Shown: positions 23,240 through 34,347, counted from the stretch's first letter. The stretch is 64,000 nucleotides of DNA from Candidatus Polarisedimenticolaceae bacterium (GCA_036275915.1 DASUCV010000001.1:114019-178018); one strand, 5' to 3'. Translations and numbers: made by a program. The notes: generated by a model from the letters alone, not told the origin.

Positions 23240-25270
23240 ATGACACCGCCGGTCGCCCCGAAAATTCCGCGGGAATCGACGCGCCACGGAGAGACGGTCG
23301 TCGACGACTACTTCTGGCTCCGCCAGAAGGACGATCCCGAGGTCACCGCCTACCTGGCCGCGGAGAACGCGTACGCCGAAGGGATCGTCGCAGGAACGGG
23401 CGACCTCCAGGAGCGCCTCTACCGCGAGATGCTCGGCCGAATCAAGGAGACCGATCTCTCGGTCCCCTACCGCAAGGGAAGGTACTGGTACTACGCCCGC
23501 ACCGAAGAAGGCCGGCAGTACCCGATCCTCGCGCGGAAGCTCGGCTCTCTCTCGTCGGCCGAGGAGGTCATCCTCGACCTGAACTCCCTCGCCCGCGATC
23601 ACGCCTACTTCGCGGTCGACTCGTTCTCGGTCAGTGACGACGGCGATTGGCTCGCCTACTCGGTCGACACCGCCGGCTCGCGCGAGTACACCCTCCGTCT
23701 CCGCGACCTGCGCCGGAGCGAGGACGACGCCGAGACGATCCCCCGCGTCAGCTCGGTCGCGTGGGCTACCGGCGGAGAGACGCTGTTCTACGTCACCGAC
23801 GACGACGCCAAGCGACCCTACCGTCTCTGGCGCCTCGACCGGCGGACGAAGGCGAGCACCCTCCTCTTCGAGGAGAACGACGAGCGCTTCTCGTTCACCG
23901 TCCGCCGCTCGCGGAGCCAGTCCTACCTCTTCCTCGACGTCGACAGCCACACGGCGAGCGAGGTCCGGTTCCTCAGGGCCGACGATCCGTCGGGCGATTG
24001 GACCTTGGCGCTCCCGCGCGCGACCGACATCGAGTACGAGATCGAGCACGGTGACGACGTGTTCTGGATCCGCATCAACGACCGCGGCCGCAACTTCCGT
24101 GTCGTCCAGTGTCCTCCCGACGACGTCCGGCCCGAGGCGTGGCGTGAGGTGATCGCGCACCGCCCCGAGGTGCACGTGGCCGCGGTCGAGCCGTTCCGCG
24201 GCTGGCTCGTCGTCTACGAGCGCGAGGACGGTCTCGAGCGCTACGTGCTTCGCAATCTGGCCACCGGCACGTCGCACGCGGTCGCCTTCCCCGAGCCGAC
24301 CTACACGACCTTTCCCGACATCAACGCCGAGTACGAGACGACGCGGTTCCGCTTCCGCTATCAGTCGCTCACCACACCGCCGTCGGTCTTCGAGTACGAC
24401 CTCGAGACCCGCGAGCGCACGCTCCTCAAGAAGATGGAAGTCCTCGGGAGCTTCGACCCCGACCGTTACGCGACCGAGCGGCGGCACGCGGTCTCCGGCG
24501 ACGGGACGCGCGTGCCGATCTCGATCGTCTACCGCAAGGACACGCCGCGGAACGGCACGGCGCCGCTCCACATCGTCGGGTACGGCGCTTACGGCTATCC
24601 GCTCCCGGTCATGTTCTCGTCGAACCGCCTGTCGCTCCTCGACCGCGGGGTCGTCTGCGCGCTCGTCCACGTGCGCGGCGGCGGCGAGCTCGGGCAGCCG
24701 TGGCACGATGCCGGCCGCATGGCGTCGAAGACCTCGAGCTTCGCCGACTTCATCGCGGGGGCCGACGAGCTGATCGCGCGCGGCTACGGCGCGAGAGAGC
24801 GGACGATCGTCGAAGGCGCCTCCGCGGGCGGTCTGCTGATCGGCGCGGTCCTCAATGCGCGCCCCGATCTCGCCGGGGGCGCGATTCTCAAGGTCCCGTT
24901 CGTCGACGTCATCAATACGATGCTCGACCCCTCGCTCCCGCTCACCGTCGGCGAGTTCGAGGAGTGGGGCAACCCCGCGGAGCCCGCGCACTACGCGATT
25001 ATGCGGGCGTACTGCCCCTACACGAACCTCGCGCGCCGGCCGTACCCCGCGATGCTCGTCAAGACCTCGATGCACGACAGCCAGGTCATGTACTGGGAGC
25101 CGGCGAAGTACGTCGCCCGCCTGCGCGCCCTGAACGACGGCGCGCCGCAGGTCGCTCTTCGCGTGAACTTCGGTGCGGGGCACGGCGGCTCGTCGGGGCG
25201 TTACGACGCCCTGAAGGACACCGCCTTCGACGTCGCGTGGATGGTCCGGACCTGGGGGATCGCCGCATAG
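23240..25270 (+). CDS. ptrB: Oligopeptidase B (S9A prolyl-oligopeptidase family)
   Basis: A 676-residue serine peptidase cutting short peptides after basic residues. It has no signal peptide, so it acts in the cytosol. Residues 1-60 and about 410-676 form the alpha/beta-hydrolase; the middle is a seven-bladed propeller that limits substrate size. The triad is Ser in VEGASAGGLLIG, Asp in KTSMHDSQVMYWEP and His in NFGAGHGGSSGRYD. The DSQV and GHGGxSGR forms are characteristic of PtrB rather than prolyl oligopeptidase. The FAD oxidoreductase follows almost directly. Confidence 0.93.
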   Translation: MTPPVAPKIPRESTRHGETVVDDYFWLRQKDDPEVTAYLAAENAYAEGIVAGTGDLQERLYREMLGRIKETDLSVPYRKGRYWYYARTEEGRQYPILARKLGSLSSAEEVILDLNSLARDHAYFAVDSFSVSDDGDWLAYSVDTAGSREYTLRLRDLRRSEDDAETIPRVSSVAWATGGETLFYVTDDDAKRPYRLWRLDRRTKASTLLFEENDERFSFTVRRSRSQSYLFLDVDSHTASEVRFLRADDPSGDWTLALPRATDIEYEIEHGDDVFWIRINDRGRNFRVVQCPPDDVRPEAWREVIAHRPEVHVAAVEPFRGWLVVYEREDGLERYVLRNLATGTSHAVAFPEPTYTTFPDINAEYETTRFRFRYQSLTTPPSVFEYDLETRERTLLKKMEVLGSFDPDRYATERRHAVSGDGTRVPISIVYRKDTPRNGTAPLHIVGYGAYGYPLPVMFSSNRLSLLDRGVVCALVHVRGGGELGQPWHDAGRMASKTSSFADFIAGADELIARGYGARERTIVEGASAGGLLIGAVLNARPDLAGGAILKVPFVDVINTMLDPSLPLTVGEFEEWGNPAEPAHYAIMRAYCPYTNLARRPYPAMLVKTSMHDSQVMYWEPAKYVARLRALNDGAPQVALRVNFGAGHGGSSGRYDALKDTAFDVAWMVRTWGIAA

Positions 25271-25287
25271 ACCGCGGCGCTCAGATC

Positions 25288-26433
25288 GTGATCGTCGGCG
25301 GCGGTGTCATCGGCGCCTCGGTCGCGTTCCATCTCGCCGCGCGCGGAACGACCGACGTCCTGATCCTGGACGAGAGTCCGGCGCCGGCCTCGGGCAGCAC
25401 CGGCGCCGCGACCGGCGGCTACCGCGCGCAGTTCGCCACCGCGATCAACGTACGCTTGTCACTTCTTGCCAGAACGAAGTTGCGAGCGTTCAAGGACGAG
25501 GTCGGTGCCGATCCCGGCTACCTACCGGCCGGCTATCTGTGGCTCGCGGAGAACGAGACCGAGATGCATGCGTTGATCGCCGGGCAGAAGGTTCAGCACG
25601 CGGAAGGCCTCGCGGAAGCCGTGATGGTCTCTGCCGAGGAGGCCTCGCGGCTCCAGCCGGCGATCCGCCGCGAAGGGATCATCGGCGGCGCCTACTGCCC
25701 GACCGACGGATTCATCCGTCCGCGAGCGATCCTCGAAGGCTACCTGAGCGCCGCCATGCAACGCGGCGTGCGCGTGCACTGGGGCGAGAGCGTCATCGGG
25801 TTCGAGATCGGCGCCGACGGAAAGATCGATAAGGTCGTCACGGCGAGCGGAACGGTTGCGTGCGGCGCCGTCGTCAACGCCGCAGGCGCGTGGGCCGGCC
25901 GCGTCGCGCGCCTCGCCCACCTCGACGTTCCCGTGACGCCGCTCCGGCGCCATCTCGTGCCGACGGTCCCGACGACGATCGTTCCCAAGGCGGCGCCGAT
26001 GACCCTGTGGTGCGGCGACGGCTTCCACTTCCGCGAGCGCGACGGCGGGGTGCTCATGGGCTGCCCCGCACCCTCCGACCGCGAGGGCAGCTTCGACATC
26101 TCGGTCGACCGGAGCTGGACCCACGAGGTCGAGAAGATGAAGGACACGCGCATCCCGGCGGTCCGAGACATTCCGGTCGATCACGACCGCGCGTGGGCGG
26201 GTCTCTACGAGATCTCCCCCGACCGCCATGCCCTCCTCGGCGCCGCCCCGGAATGCCCGAACTTCTATCTCGTCAACGGATCGTCGGGTCACGGGGTCAT
26301 GCATTCCCCCGCCCTGGGCCACCTTCTGGCCGAAATCATCACATCCGGCACCGCGACGACCCTTGACGCGACGCCGCTCTCGCCCGATCGTTTCATGAGG
26401 GGACAGCCGGTCGCGTCCCCGGAGGTACTGTGA
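25288..26433 (+). CDS. FAD-dependent oxidoreductase (DAO / sarcosine-oxidase-like)
   Basis: A 381-residue flavoprotein of the D-amino-acid-oxidase/glycine-oxidase family. The dinucleotide-binding GxGxxG is at the very N-terminus (IVIVGGGVIGASVAFHLA), followed by SGSTGAATGGYRAQF, the VVNAAGAWAG segment and, at the C-terminus, GLYEISPDRHALLG and NGSSGHGVMHSPALG, which contacts the flavin. It likely oxidises an amino acid or N-methyl amine to an imine. The GTG at 25288 gives the standard N-terminus; no good ribosome-binding site is visible, so coupling to the upstream stop codon is likely. The stop overlaps the next ATG (TGATG). Confidence 0.85.
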   Translation: MIVGGGVIGASVAFHLAARGTTDVLILDESPAPASGSTGAATGGYRAQFATAINVRLSLLARTKLRAFKDEVGADPGYLPAGYLWLAENETEMHALIAGQKVQHAEGLAEAVMVSAEEASRLQPAIRREGIIGGAYCPTDGFIRPRAILEGYLSAAMQRGVRVHWGESVIGFEIGADGKIDKVVTASGTVACGAVVNAAGAWAGRVARLAHLDVPVTPLRRHLVPTVPTTIVPKAAPMTLWCGDGFHFRERDGGVLMGCPAPSDREGSFDISVDRSWTHEVEKMKDTRIPAVRDIPVDHDRAWAGLYEISPDRHALLGAAPECPNFYLVNGSSGHGVMHSPALGHLLAEIITSGTATTLDATPLSPDRFMRGQPVASPEVL

Positions 26434-26885
26434 TGTTCGAGCTTCTCGTCGCCGCCAAGCTCCTCTTGCTGGCTCCGCAGAAGGTCGTCGGCACCGAGCG
26501 CGCGAAGATCGAAGCCCGCCTCGGCCAGCCGAGCAGTGTCGGCACCGACATGAGCCCGAAGAAGGAGGACGGCAGCGTCGATCGCGTCGTCACCCTCGAC
26601 TGGGCCGACCTCCGCGTCCGGCTCTTCGAATCGCCCTCGTCGCACACCGTCGCGCTCCTCGGCGTGACGACGACGAAGGACCTCCCCGGTCTCGACACCC
26701 CCGTCGGCGTCGGCTCCGACCGCGGCACGGTCCTGCGCGAGCTCGGCGGTCCGGCCTACGAAGACCAGGACCAGATCGTCTACGCGCTGCAGCAGGACGG
26801 GGACGATCAGCCGAACGACACGATGCGCTTCGTCATGAAGGACGACCGCGTCATCGGGATCGACTGGACGTTTCGGCTGAACTGA
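26433..26885 (+). CDS. Small hypothetical protein with two BamE/SmpA-like half-repeats
   Basis: A 150-residue protein with a short hydrophobic N-terminus (MFELLVAAKLLLLAP) that may be an export signal without a lipobox. Two segments, ERAKIEARLGQPSSVG and GSDRGTVLRELGGPAYED, have the x-x-V-x-x-x-L-G-x-P pattern seen in SmpA/BamE-type folds, suggesting a duplicated small alpha/beta domain. Function unknown. It overlaps the FAD oxidoreductase by 1 nt and runs 35 nt into the 3' end of the convergent acetyltransferase gene. Confidence 0.6.
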   Translation: MFELLVAAKLLLLAPQKVVGTERAKIEARLGQPSSVGTDMSPKKEDGSVDRVVTLDWADLRVRLFESPSSHTVALLGVTTTKDLPGLDTPVGVGSDRGTVLRELGGPAYEDQDQIVYALQQDGDDQPNDTMRFVMKDDRVIGIDWTFRLN

Positions 26886-27377
26886 CGGCGACCACCCGCT
26901 CGAAGTAGATCAGCGGCACACCGCGATAGACGACGCGGCCTCGCTCGGCGAGCCCGCACTTCTTGTAGAAGCCGCCGGCGCCTGCCGGCCCCGAATACGC
27001 GTCGAGACGGATCGCCTCCGCGGGCCACGCGCGCGCGACCTGTGCCGCCTTTTCCATGAGCGCGCGTCCGATCCCTTCGCTCTGGCGCATCGGGTCGACC
27101 GCCATGTCGGTCAAGTAGAGAGGCCGCTTCACCGCGGTGAAGAACGCCGGATCGATCGCCCAGGGCTTGCGCGTACCGAGGTGAAACGTCCCGACGACCG
27201 AGCGGCCGTCCTTGGCGACGATGATCCGCGCCATCGTCATCGCGCGGAGGACGCGCGCCTCGGTCGGCTCATGCGACCAGTGTCCGCGGCCGTGCTTCGT
27301 CGTGAGGTCGCGCGCGACGGCGATGTGCAGGCGCGCGAGGCGTGCGGCATCGCGCGGCGTCGCGACGGCGAGCTTGA

Positions 27378-27381
<4 letters not shown>
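26851..27381 (-). CDS. GNAT family N-acetyltransferase
   Basis: A 176-residue acetyltransferase. Central strand-helix elements are visible: [17 protein letters not shown], then [30 protein letters not shown], which contains the acetyl-CoA pyrophosphate-binding Q/RxxGxG/A ([10 protein letters not shown]), and [25 protein letters not shown] at the end. The substrate is unknown. The GTG start overlaps the gnd stop (GTGA), so it is probably co-transcribed with gnd and pgi. The last 35 nt overlap the convergent gene. Confidence 0.87.
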
Positions 27382-28397
<1,016 letters not shown>

Positions 28398-28405
28398 GGG
28401 GGCTC

Positions 28406-30028
28406 CTACGCCGTGCGGCCGTTCATCGCACGGTAGCGGCGGATGAGGGCGTTCGTCGAGGGATCGTGGGCGAGCTTCCCAGGCGCTTCGCTCTCGAGCT
28501 CGGGGACGATCCTCTGTGCCAAGACCTTGCCCAGCTCGACCCCCCACTGGTCGAACGAGTCGATCCCCCAGATCGTCCCCTGGGTGAAGACGCTGTGCTC
28601 GTAGAGCGCGACGAGCTTGCCGAGCGCCTGCGGCGTCAGCGTCTCCATGAGGATCGTGTTCGAGGGGCGGTTGCCGGGGAAGGTGCGGTGCGGGACGAGC
28701 GCCTCTTTCGTGCCCTCGGCGCGCACCTCGTCCGCCGTCTTCCCGAAGGCGAGCGCTTCCGACTGAGCGAGCACGTTGGCGAAGAGGAGGTCGTGGTGGC
28801 GGCCGACTGGGTTCAGCGAGCGCGCGAAGGCGATGAAGTCGCACGGGATCGTCCGCGTGCCCTGGTGGAGGAGCTGGTAGAACGAGTGCTGGCCGTTCGT
28901 GCCGGGCTCGCCCCAGAGGACCGGCGAGGTGTCGCACGCGACCTCCGCGCCCTCCACCGTCACGCGCTTGCCGTTGCTCTCCATCGCGAGTTGCTGGAGG
29001 TAGGCCGGGAATCGCTTCAAGTACTGTTCGTACGGGAGGATCGCGAGCGACTGCGCGCCCCAGAAGTTGTTGTACCAGACGGTGAGGAGGCCGAGGACGA
29101 CCGGCAGGTTCCGCTCGAACGGCACGGTCCTGAAGTGCTCGTCCATCGCGCGGAAGCCGACGAGCATGTCCTGGAATCGCTCGGGGCCGATCGCGAGCAT
29201 CGTCGAGAGGCCGATCGCCGAGTCCATCGAGTAGCGGCCGCCGACCCAGTCCCAGAATTCGAACATGTTCGCGGTGTCGATGCCGAACTTCGCGACCTCG
29301 GCGGCGTTCGTCGAGATCGCGACGAAGTGCTTCGCCACCGCAGCGACGTCGCCGCCGAGCCCCTCGAGGCTCCACGCGCGCGCGGTCCTCGCGTTCGTCA
29401 TCGTCTCCTGCGTCGTGAACGTCTTCGACGCGACGAGGAAGAGCGTCTCGGCCGGGTCGAGGCCGCGCACCGCCTCGGCGAAGTCGGTCGCGTCGACGTT
29501 CGAGACGAAGGCGAACGTGATGTCGCGGCGGCTGTAGTGCTTGAGCGCCTCGTACGCCATGACCGGGCCGAGGTCGGAGCCGCCGATCCCGATGTTGACG
29601 ACGTGCTTGATCGGCCGGCCGGTGTGGCCCTTCCACGCTCCGCTGCGGACGCGCTCCGCAAACGCGGCCATCTTGTCGAGGACGGCGTGGACGTCCGGAA
29701 CGACGTTCCGCCCGTCGACGACGATCGACGCGCCCTCCGGCGCGCGCAGCGCGACGTGGAGAACGGCGCGGTTCTCGGTGACGTTGATCTTCTCGCCGCG
29801 GAACATCGCGTCGATCCGGCTCCTCAGCCCTGCGCCGTCCGCGAGGGCGAGGAGGAGGCGCATCGTCTCGCCGTCGATCAGGTTCTTCGAGTAATCGAGG
29901 AAGACGCCTTCGGCCTCGATCGAGAAGCGCTCGGAGCGCGAAGGGTCCGCCGCGAAGAGACGCCGGAGATCGAGATCTCGGAACGACTCGCGGTGCGCCG
30001 TCAGGGCCTGCCACGCCCGTGAGATCAT
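28406..30028 (-). CDS. pgi: Glucose-6-phosphate isomerase
   Basis: A 540-residue enzyme, close to the E. coli type in length, that interconverts glucose 6-phosphate and fructose 6-phosphate. Signatures include [45 protein letters not shown] (with the catalytic Glu), [16 protein letters not shown] (His) and the C-terminal [15 protein letters not shown] and QWGVELGK. The ATG overlaps the upstream small gene (ATGA). With gnd downstream it forms a hexose-phosphate/pentose-phosphate block; no zwf is present in the window. Confidence 0.96.
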   Translation of the reverse strand: MISRAWQALTAHRESFRDLDLRRLFAADPSRSERFSIEAEGVFLDYSKNLIDGETMRLLLALADGAGLRSRIDAMFRGEKINVTENRAVLHVALRAPEGASIVVDGRNVVPDVHAVLDKMAAFAERVRSGAWKGHTGRPIKHVVNIGIGGSDLGPVMAYEALKHYSRRDITFAFVSNVDATDFAEAVRGLDPAETLFLVASKTFTTQETMTNARTARAWSLEGLGGDVAAVAKHFVAISTNAAEVAKFGIDTANMFEFWDWVGGRYSMDSAIGLSTMLAIGPERFQDMLVGFRAMDEHFRTVPFERNLPVVLGLLTVWYNNFWGAQSLAILPYEQYLKRFPAYLQQLAMESNGKRVTVEGAEVACDTSPVLWGEPGTNGQHSFYQLLHQGTRTIPCDFIAFARSLNPVGRHHDLLFANVLAQSEALAFGKTADEVRAEGTKEALVPHRTFPGNRPSNTILMETLTPQALGKLVALYEHSVFTQGTIWGIDSFDQWGVELGKVLAQRIVPELESEAPGKLAHDPSTNALIRRYRAMNGRTA

Positions 30029-30414
30029 CTCGAAGCCTGACTCTGTCCCGTCGCCTCGCGGAGCCACGCCTCCGCCTCGTCGATCTCGCGGAACGCAGCG
30101 ACCGGGCTCCCACGCAGGCGCACGATCGTCGTGATCATGTTCGCGATGCCGTAGTGCAGGAGGCTCGAGACGACGACCGCCATCGGCCGGCCCCCGAAGC
30201 GCGAGGCATACGCCTCGGCCAGCTTGCTCGATTCGGAGGTGCCCGGCGTGTAATCGTTCGTCCGGAAGTCGCAAAGGATCGCGTATCCGGGGAGGAAGTC
30301 GGCGCGTGCGGCCAGCTCGTCCATCGCGGCGAGGCTCGTCTCGAGATCGTTGTGCCCTTCGGCGCGAACGACGGCCCGCTTGGACGAGGTGTCGATCGTG
30401 ATCACGTAACCCAT
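30025..30414 (-). CDS. STAS/SpoIIAA-like small protein
   Basis: A 129-residue cytosolic protein. [20 protein letters not shown] followed by [28 protein letters not shown] and, later, [20 protein letters not shown] and [13 protein letters not shown], is the strand-helix order of SpoIIAA-like (STAS) proteins, with [11 protein letters not shown] as the typical last helix. Function unknown. It may begin 15 nt earlier at an ATG at 30429; neither start has a clear ribosome-binding site. It is coupled to pgi by ATGA and lies 45 bp downstream of nth. Confidence 0.65.
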   Translation of the reverse strand: MGYVITIDTSSKRAVVRAEGHNDLETSLAAMDELAARADFLPGYAILCDFRTNDYTPGTSESSKLAEAYASRFGGRPMAVVVSSLLHYGIANMITTIVRLRGSPVAAFREIDEAEAWLREATGQSQASR

Positions 30415-30459
30415 GGCTGCGCTCGGCATTAGAGCGCGGAGACCGGCGCGATTCAAGCG

Positions 30460-31101
30460 CTATCGGCTGATCCCGACCCCCACACGCGCGCACCGCGGCG
30501 AGACCGCGCAGCCGGAGCACAGCGGCGACACCGGCTTACAGACGGCCTGACCGTGCCGGACGAGCGTCTCGTTGATCGGGATCCAGAAACGCCTCGGGAG
30601 GACGAGCCGGAGCGCACGCTCCGTTTCGTCGGGAGTCCGCGTCGCGACCCAGCCGAGGCGGTTCGAGATCCGGTGGACGTGGGTGTCGACGCAGATGCCG
30701 GGCTTGCCGAACCCGAGCGTGACCGTGAGGTTCGCGGTCTTCCGTCCGACGCCGGGCAGGCCGAGGAGCTCTTCGATCGTATCGGGAACGCGGCCGCCGT
30801 ACCGTTCTTCGAGGATGCGCGCGATCGCGCGGATCTGCCGCGCCTTCACGCGGTAGAACCCGGCCGGATAGATGAGTCGCGCGATCGCCGCCTCGGCGAG
30901 CCCGGCCATCGCCGCCGGCGTCGACGCCTTCGCGAAGAGGCGCTCCGTCGCGGGATAGGTGACCTCGTCCTTCGTCCGGAGCGAGATGACGCAGCTCACG
31001 AGAATACGGAACGGATCGGGCCCGTTCTTCTCGACGAAGCGATCGATCTCGTAGCGCGCGGCGAGCGGGCCGAGGACGGCCGCGAAGCTCCGGCGCGTCA
31101 T
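30460..31101 (-). CDS. nth: Endonuclease III
   Basis: A 213-residue DNA glycosylase/AP lyase that removes oxidised pyrimidines. The helix-hairpin-helix is [18 protein letters not shown] with the catalytic Lys, the catalytic Asp is in [17 protein letters not shown], and the C-terminal 4Fe-4S cluster motif CX6CX2CX5C is [17 protein letters not shown]. The ATG overlaps the aldo/keto reductase stop (ATGA). Confidence 0.95.
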   Translation of the reverse strand: MTRRSFAAVLGPLAARYEIDRFVEKNGPDPFRILVSCVISLRTKDEVTYPATERLFAKASTPAAMAGLAEAAIARLIYPAGFYRVKARQIRAIARILEERYGGRVPDTIEELLGLPGVGRKTANLTVTLGFGKPGICVDTHVHRISNRLGWVATRTPDETERALRLVLPRRFWIPINETLVRHGQAVCKPVSPLCSGCAVSPRCARVGVGISR

Positions 31102-31934
31102 GCGGTCTCGAGCGGGACGTCGCGCTTCGGTGCCGGGTACGCGCGGTCGATGTCGGCGAGATCCTCTTCCGTGAGGACGATCTCGCCGGCGGCGACGTTG
31201 TCCCGCACGTGCTGCGGCTTTCCGGCTTTCGGGATCGCGACGACGTTCTCGTGACGCAGGACCCAGGCGAGCGCGACCTGCGCCGGCGTCGCGCGATGAC
31301 GCGCCGCGACTTCCTGGAGCGTCCCGTTCGGCCTCAAGCGCCCCTGATCGAACGGCGAGTACGCCATGATCGCGATCCCTCGATCGGCGCACCACGGGAG
31401 CAGCTTGCGCTCGATGCCGCGGCGCTGGACGTTGTAGAGCACCTGGTTCGTCGCGACCTCGGCACCTCCCGGCAGCTTCTCCGATCCGGCCATCTCGTCG
31501 AGATCGAAATTCGAAAGGCCGTAGTGGAGGACCTTTCCCTTTCGTTTCAGCTCGACGAACGCGCGCAGCGTCTCGTCGAGAGGGTGACGCCCGGGCCAGT
31601 GGAGGAGGTAGAGGTCGATGCGGTCGGTCTCGAGCCGTCGCAGGCTCCGCTCGCACGCGTCGAGCGTCCCCTTGTAGCTCGCGTTCTCCGGAAGGACCTT
31701 GCTGACGAGGAACACCTCGTCGCGCGCCTTGCCGACCGCCGCGGCGACGACTTCTTCGGCGCCGCCGCGACCGTACATCTCGGCGGTATCGATGAGACGC
31801 ATGCCGAGCTCGAGGCCCAAGGAGAGCGCCCGGATCTCGTCCGCGCGGGCCGCTTCGTTCTCGCCCATGCGCCACGTGCCGAGCCCCAGGTTCGGCATCT
31901 CGGCGCCGTCTCGGGTCCGGACGTCGAAGATCAC
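31098..31934 (-). CDS. Aldo/keto reductase
   Basis: A 278-residue NADPH-dependent reductase with a TIM-barrel fold. The catalytic tetrad is visible: Asp and Tyr in [16 protein letters not shown], Lys in FLVSKVLP, and His in DLYLLHWPG; the cofactor end is [19 protein letters not shown]. It resembles the YeaE/DkgA-type group that reduces aldehydes such as methylglyoxal. The GTG at 31934 has GAGG 8 nt upstream and follows the HerA-like ATPase stop by 8 bp. It is coupled to nth by ATGA. Confidence 0.9.
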   Translation of the reverse strand: MIFDVRTRDGAEMPNLGLGTWRMGENEAARADEIRALSLGLELGMRLIDTAEMYGRGGAEEVVAAAVGKARDEVFLVSKVLPENASYKGTLDACERSLRRLETDRIDLYLLHWPGRHPLDETLRAFVELKRKGKVLHYGLSNFDLDEMAGSEKLPGGAEVATNQVLYNVQRRGIERKLLPWCADRGIAIMAYSPFDQGRLRPNGTLQEVAARHRATPAQVALAWVLRHENVVAIPKAGKPQHVRDNVAAGEIVLTEEDLADIDRAYPAPKRDVPLETA

Positions 31935-31942
31935 CCGGCACC

Positions 31943-34318
31943 TCAGCGGGCGGGCCGTGCGCTCCCGCCCTCGCCAAGCCACCACGGTACCCAGAGAAGG
32001 GCGATCCCGTCCACCGTCACGTCCGACTTGCGCGGCTTCACGGAGGTGTTCTCGATCGCGACCTTGTCCGGGTCGTTCGCGGCCGTCACGCCGTCGATCT
32101 CCGATTGCAGCTCGCTCTCCATCTCGGTGACCTTCGCGTGGATCGCATCAACCCCTTCGGTCGCGCCGCCGACGTCCTGCCGCTCCTTGAGCGTGCGGCC
32201 GACGCCGCGCGCCGCCGTCGTCGCGCGTCCGATCGTCGCCGCGGAGAGGGTCTTGCGGCCGAAGAGCGCGCCGAGCACCGTCGCACCGACGCTGATCGCC
32301 GTTTGGACCGTCTGCTGCGTCGCCTGCGCCTGCTCGCGTGCGACCCGGTCGTTCGCGCGCGCTTCCTGGTTGTGCAGCGTCTCGAGCCGCGCGCCGTACT
32401 TGGCGCGGAGCGCCTCGATCGCCGCGTCCCGCCGCTCGCGCATCGCCTGCTGGACGCGCACCTTGAAATCGCCCTCCGATTCACCCACCTTGCCGGTGAG
32501 CTTCAAGTCGGGAGCGCTGCGGAGATCGAGCGTCTTCACGCGGTAGAGCATCTCGGCGAGGTCCTTCGACCACGCGGCGTAGCTCTTCGGCTGAGCGGCG
32601 GCGGACGGAAGTGCGTCGAACGATGCCGAGGCCTGCGGCGCCGTGTCGAGCGCCGGCTTTTGCGCCAGCTCTTCCGCCGAATCCCACGACACGTCGCCGT
32701 CGCCGATCGCGAGGAGGAGCGCGACGTCCGACCACGTGTCGAGCTTCGTCTTCGCGTCGACGAAGTGCAGCTTCGCGGTCCCGAGGAGCGCGGGACGGTA
32801 GACGAGCCTGTCGCCCGCGGCGGGCGCGCCCTGCGGCTTCAGGAACGACTCGCGCACGCCTGCGGGAACCATGGGGCGGGACGTGGAAACAGAGGGGACA
32901 GCTTCCGAAACTCGCGGGGCCTTGACCGGCGCCATCAGCACCTGGATCTGCTTCTTGGTCAGCGGTCCGCGGAGATACGAGAGCGTCCACCGCGTCTCGA
33001 ACAGCACCGGCGCGTCTTCGTGAACGTTGTTCATGAGGAAGACACGGTTGCCGAGGCCCGCAAGCGTCGCTTCCATCTTCTGCCGGTCGAAGCTCTTTCC
33101 TGCCGCGGTGGACGCCCCTTCGAGCCCCTCGATGACGCGCATCTTGTCGCGCTCGGTCTGGAGGCGGCCGAGAAACCACGTCCCCGCGTTCGAGAGCCCC
33201 TTGTAGTCGAGATCGACGGGGTTCTGCGTCGCGAGCACGCACCCGAGCCCGAACGCGCGCGCCTGCTTGAGGAGCGTCAGCATCGGCGCCTTCGCCGGCG
33301 GCGCGGCCGTCGGCGGGAAGAAGCCGAACACCTCGTCCATGTAGAAGAGCGCGCGGAGGCTGCTCGTGCCGGCCTGGCCGCGCATCCACGCGACGAGCTC
33401 GTTCAGGAGGAGCGTGACGAAGAACATCCGCTCCGCGTCGGAGAGGTGCGCGATGGAGAGGACGGAGATGCGGGGCTTGCCGCCTTCGGTCCAGAGCAGG
33501 CGCTGGATGTCGAGCGGCTCGCCGGTGAGCCACGCCTCGAAGCCGGGCGACGCGAGAAGGTTGTTGAGCGTGAGCGCCAGCTCGCCGCGATCCTTCGCCG
33601 GATAGAACGACTCGGTATCGACGACGCCGACGCGATCGAACGGCGGCTTCTGGATCGCCTGGATGAGCGCCGCGAGGTCGACATCTTTGCCCGCCTTCCA
33701 GGACGTCTCGACGATCTTCGAGAGCAGGATGTGCTCGCGGCTTCGCAGCGGATCGGCCGCGATGCCGAGGAGCGCGAGGAGTCCCGACACGGTCCCGTTG
33801 ATCTTCTCGCGGAACGCGTCGTCGTCGCCGGTCACCGCGTCGCCGGGCGCGGCGAGCGAGCGCAGGATCGACAGCGGCAATCCCGCCGAGCTTCCCGGCG
33901 TGTAGATCGCCATGTCGACCGCGTCCTTGTACCGCTTGACGCGCGCGGCGTCCTCGCCCCAGCTCGCGAGCCCCTTCGTCCACTTCGCGGCGGCGTCGTC
34001 GGCCGACGTCCCCTCCTCGACCCAAGGGGCGAACTCTTGCGGAGAGAGATTCGGGAACGCGAGGAGCAGGTTCGCCAGGTCGCCCTTCGGATCGATCGCG
34101 ATCGTCGGGATCCCGTCGATCGCCGCTTCTTCGATGACCCCGATGCCGAGTCCCGTCTTCCCGCTACCCGTCATCCCGACGATGACGCCGTGCGTCGTGA
34201 GGTCTTTGGACTCGTACAGTAAGGGGACAGTAACCGAGTTTTTCTTACCTGCATCCGACGCCGCTTCAACAGCAGGCCGGCCAAGATAGAAGACACCTAG
34301 CTTCTCGAAGTCTTGCAT
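31943..34318 (-). CDS. HerA/VirB4-like ATPase (DUF853 type) carrying two translated REP repeats
   Basis: A 791-residue P-loop ATPase. It begins [14 protein letters not shown], then Walker [18 protein letters not shown] near residue 48-56, [15 protein letters not shown], a Walker-B-like [13 protein letters not shown] and sensor segment [16 protein letters not shown]. The C-terminal 280 residues are helical and partly coiled coil, rich in Arg/Glu/Ala. Such proteins are ring-forming translocases of unclear role. Two stretches are repeat DNA read in frame: GKKNSVTVP (about residues 24-32, DNA 34222-34250) and [10 protein letters not shown] (about residues 469-478, DNA 32884-32913). Both fall in linkers, so the motor core looks intact. 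It overlaps nothing; a RAYT gene lies 29 bp upstream. Confidence 0.82.
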   Translation of the reverse strand: MQDFEKLGVFYLGRPAVEAASDAGKKNSVTVPLLYESKDLTTHGVIVGMTGSGKTGLGIGVIEEAAIDGIPTIAIDPKGDLANLLLAFPNLSPQEFAPWVEEGTSADDAAAKWTKGLASWGEDAARVKRYKDAVDMAIYTPGSSAGLPLSILRSLAAPGDAVTGDDDAFREKINGTVSGLLALLGIAADPLRSREHILLSKIVETSWKAGKDVDLAALIQAIQKPPFDRVGVVDTESFYPAKDRGELALTLNNLLASPGFEAWLTGEPLDIQRLLWTEGGKPRISVLSIAHLSDAERMFFVTLLLNELVAWMRGQAGTSSLRALFYMDEVFGFFPPTAAPPAKAPMLTLLKQARAFGLGCVLATQNPVDLDYKGLSNAGTWFLGRLQTERDKMRVIEGLEGASTAAGKSFDRQKMEATLAGLGNRVFLMNNVHEDAPVLFETRWTLSYLRGPLTKKQIQVLMAPVKAPRVSEAVPSVSTSRPMVPAGVRESFLKPQGAPAAGDRLVYRPALLGTAKLHFVDAKTKLDTWSDVALLLAIGDGDVSWDSAEELAQKPALDTAPQASASFDALPSAAAQPKSYAAWSKDLAEMLYRVKTLDLRSAPDLKLTGKVGESEGDFKVRVQQAMRERRDAAIEALRAKYGARLETLHNQEARANDRVAREQAQATQQTVQTAISVGATVLGALFGRKTLSAATIGRATTAARGVGRTLKERQDVGGATEGVDAIHAKVTEMESELQSEIDGVTAANDPDKVAIENTSVKPRKSDVTVDGIALLWVPWWLGEGGSARPAR
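32891..32913. repeat. Half REP-like element inside the HerA-like ATPase gene
   Basis: A single arm with GGGGACAGCTTCCGAAACTC, identical to the arms at 15.2, 18.9 and 63.9 kb. It is read in the ATPase frame as RVSEAVPSV. No second arm is present nearby. Confidence 0.88.
34222..34250. repeat. 29-bp inverted repeat, left copy (inside ATPase gene, beside RAYT)
   Basis: Contains GGGGACAGTAACCGAG followed by TTTTTCTTACC. The exact inverted copy is at about 35164-35192. This left copy lies within codons 23-33 of the HerA-like ATPase and is translated. The pair brackets the RAYT gene. Confidence 0.92.
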
Positions 34319-34347
34319 CCGCGCATTCTACTTTGCATCGATAACCA

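Noticed and set aside
20161..25183. Two very long minus-strand open frames opposite the M16 and oligopeptidase B genes
   Set aside because: Composition (Arg, Leu, Val, Asp runs without domains) is that of antisense third-position-GC artefacts, while the plus strand encodes well-supported enzymes.
26397..26407. GAGGGGACAG inside the FAD oxidoreductase gene, like the REP core
   Set aside because: Only about 10 bases match and neither CTTCCGAAACTC nor TAACCGAG follows, so it is likely chance in GC-rich coding DNA.
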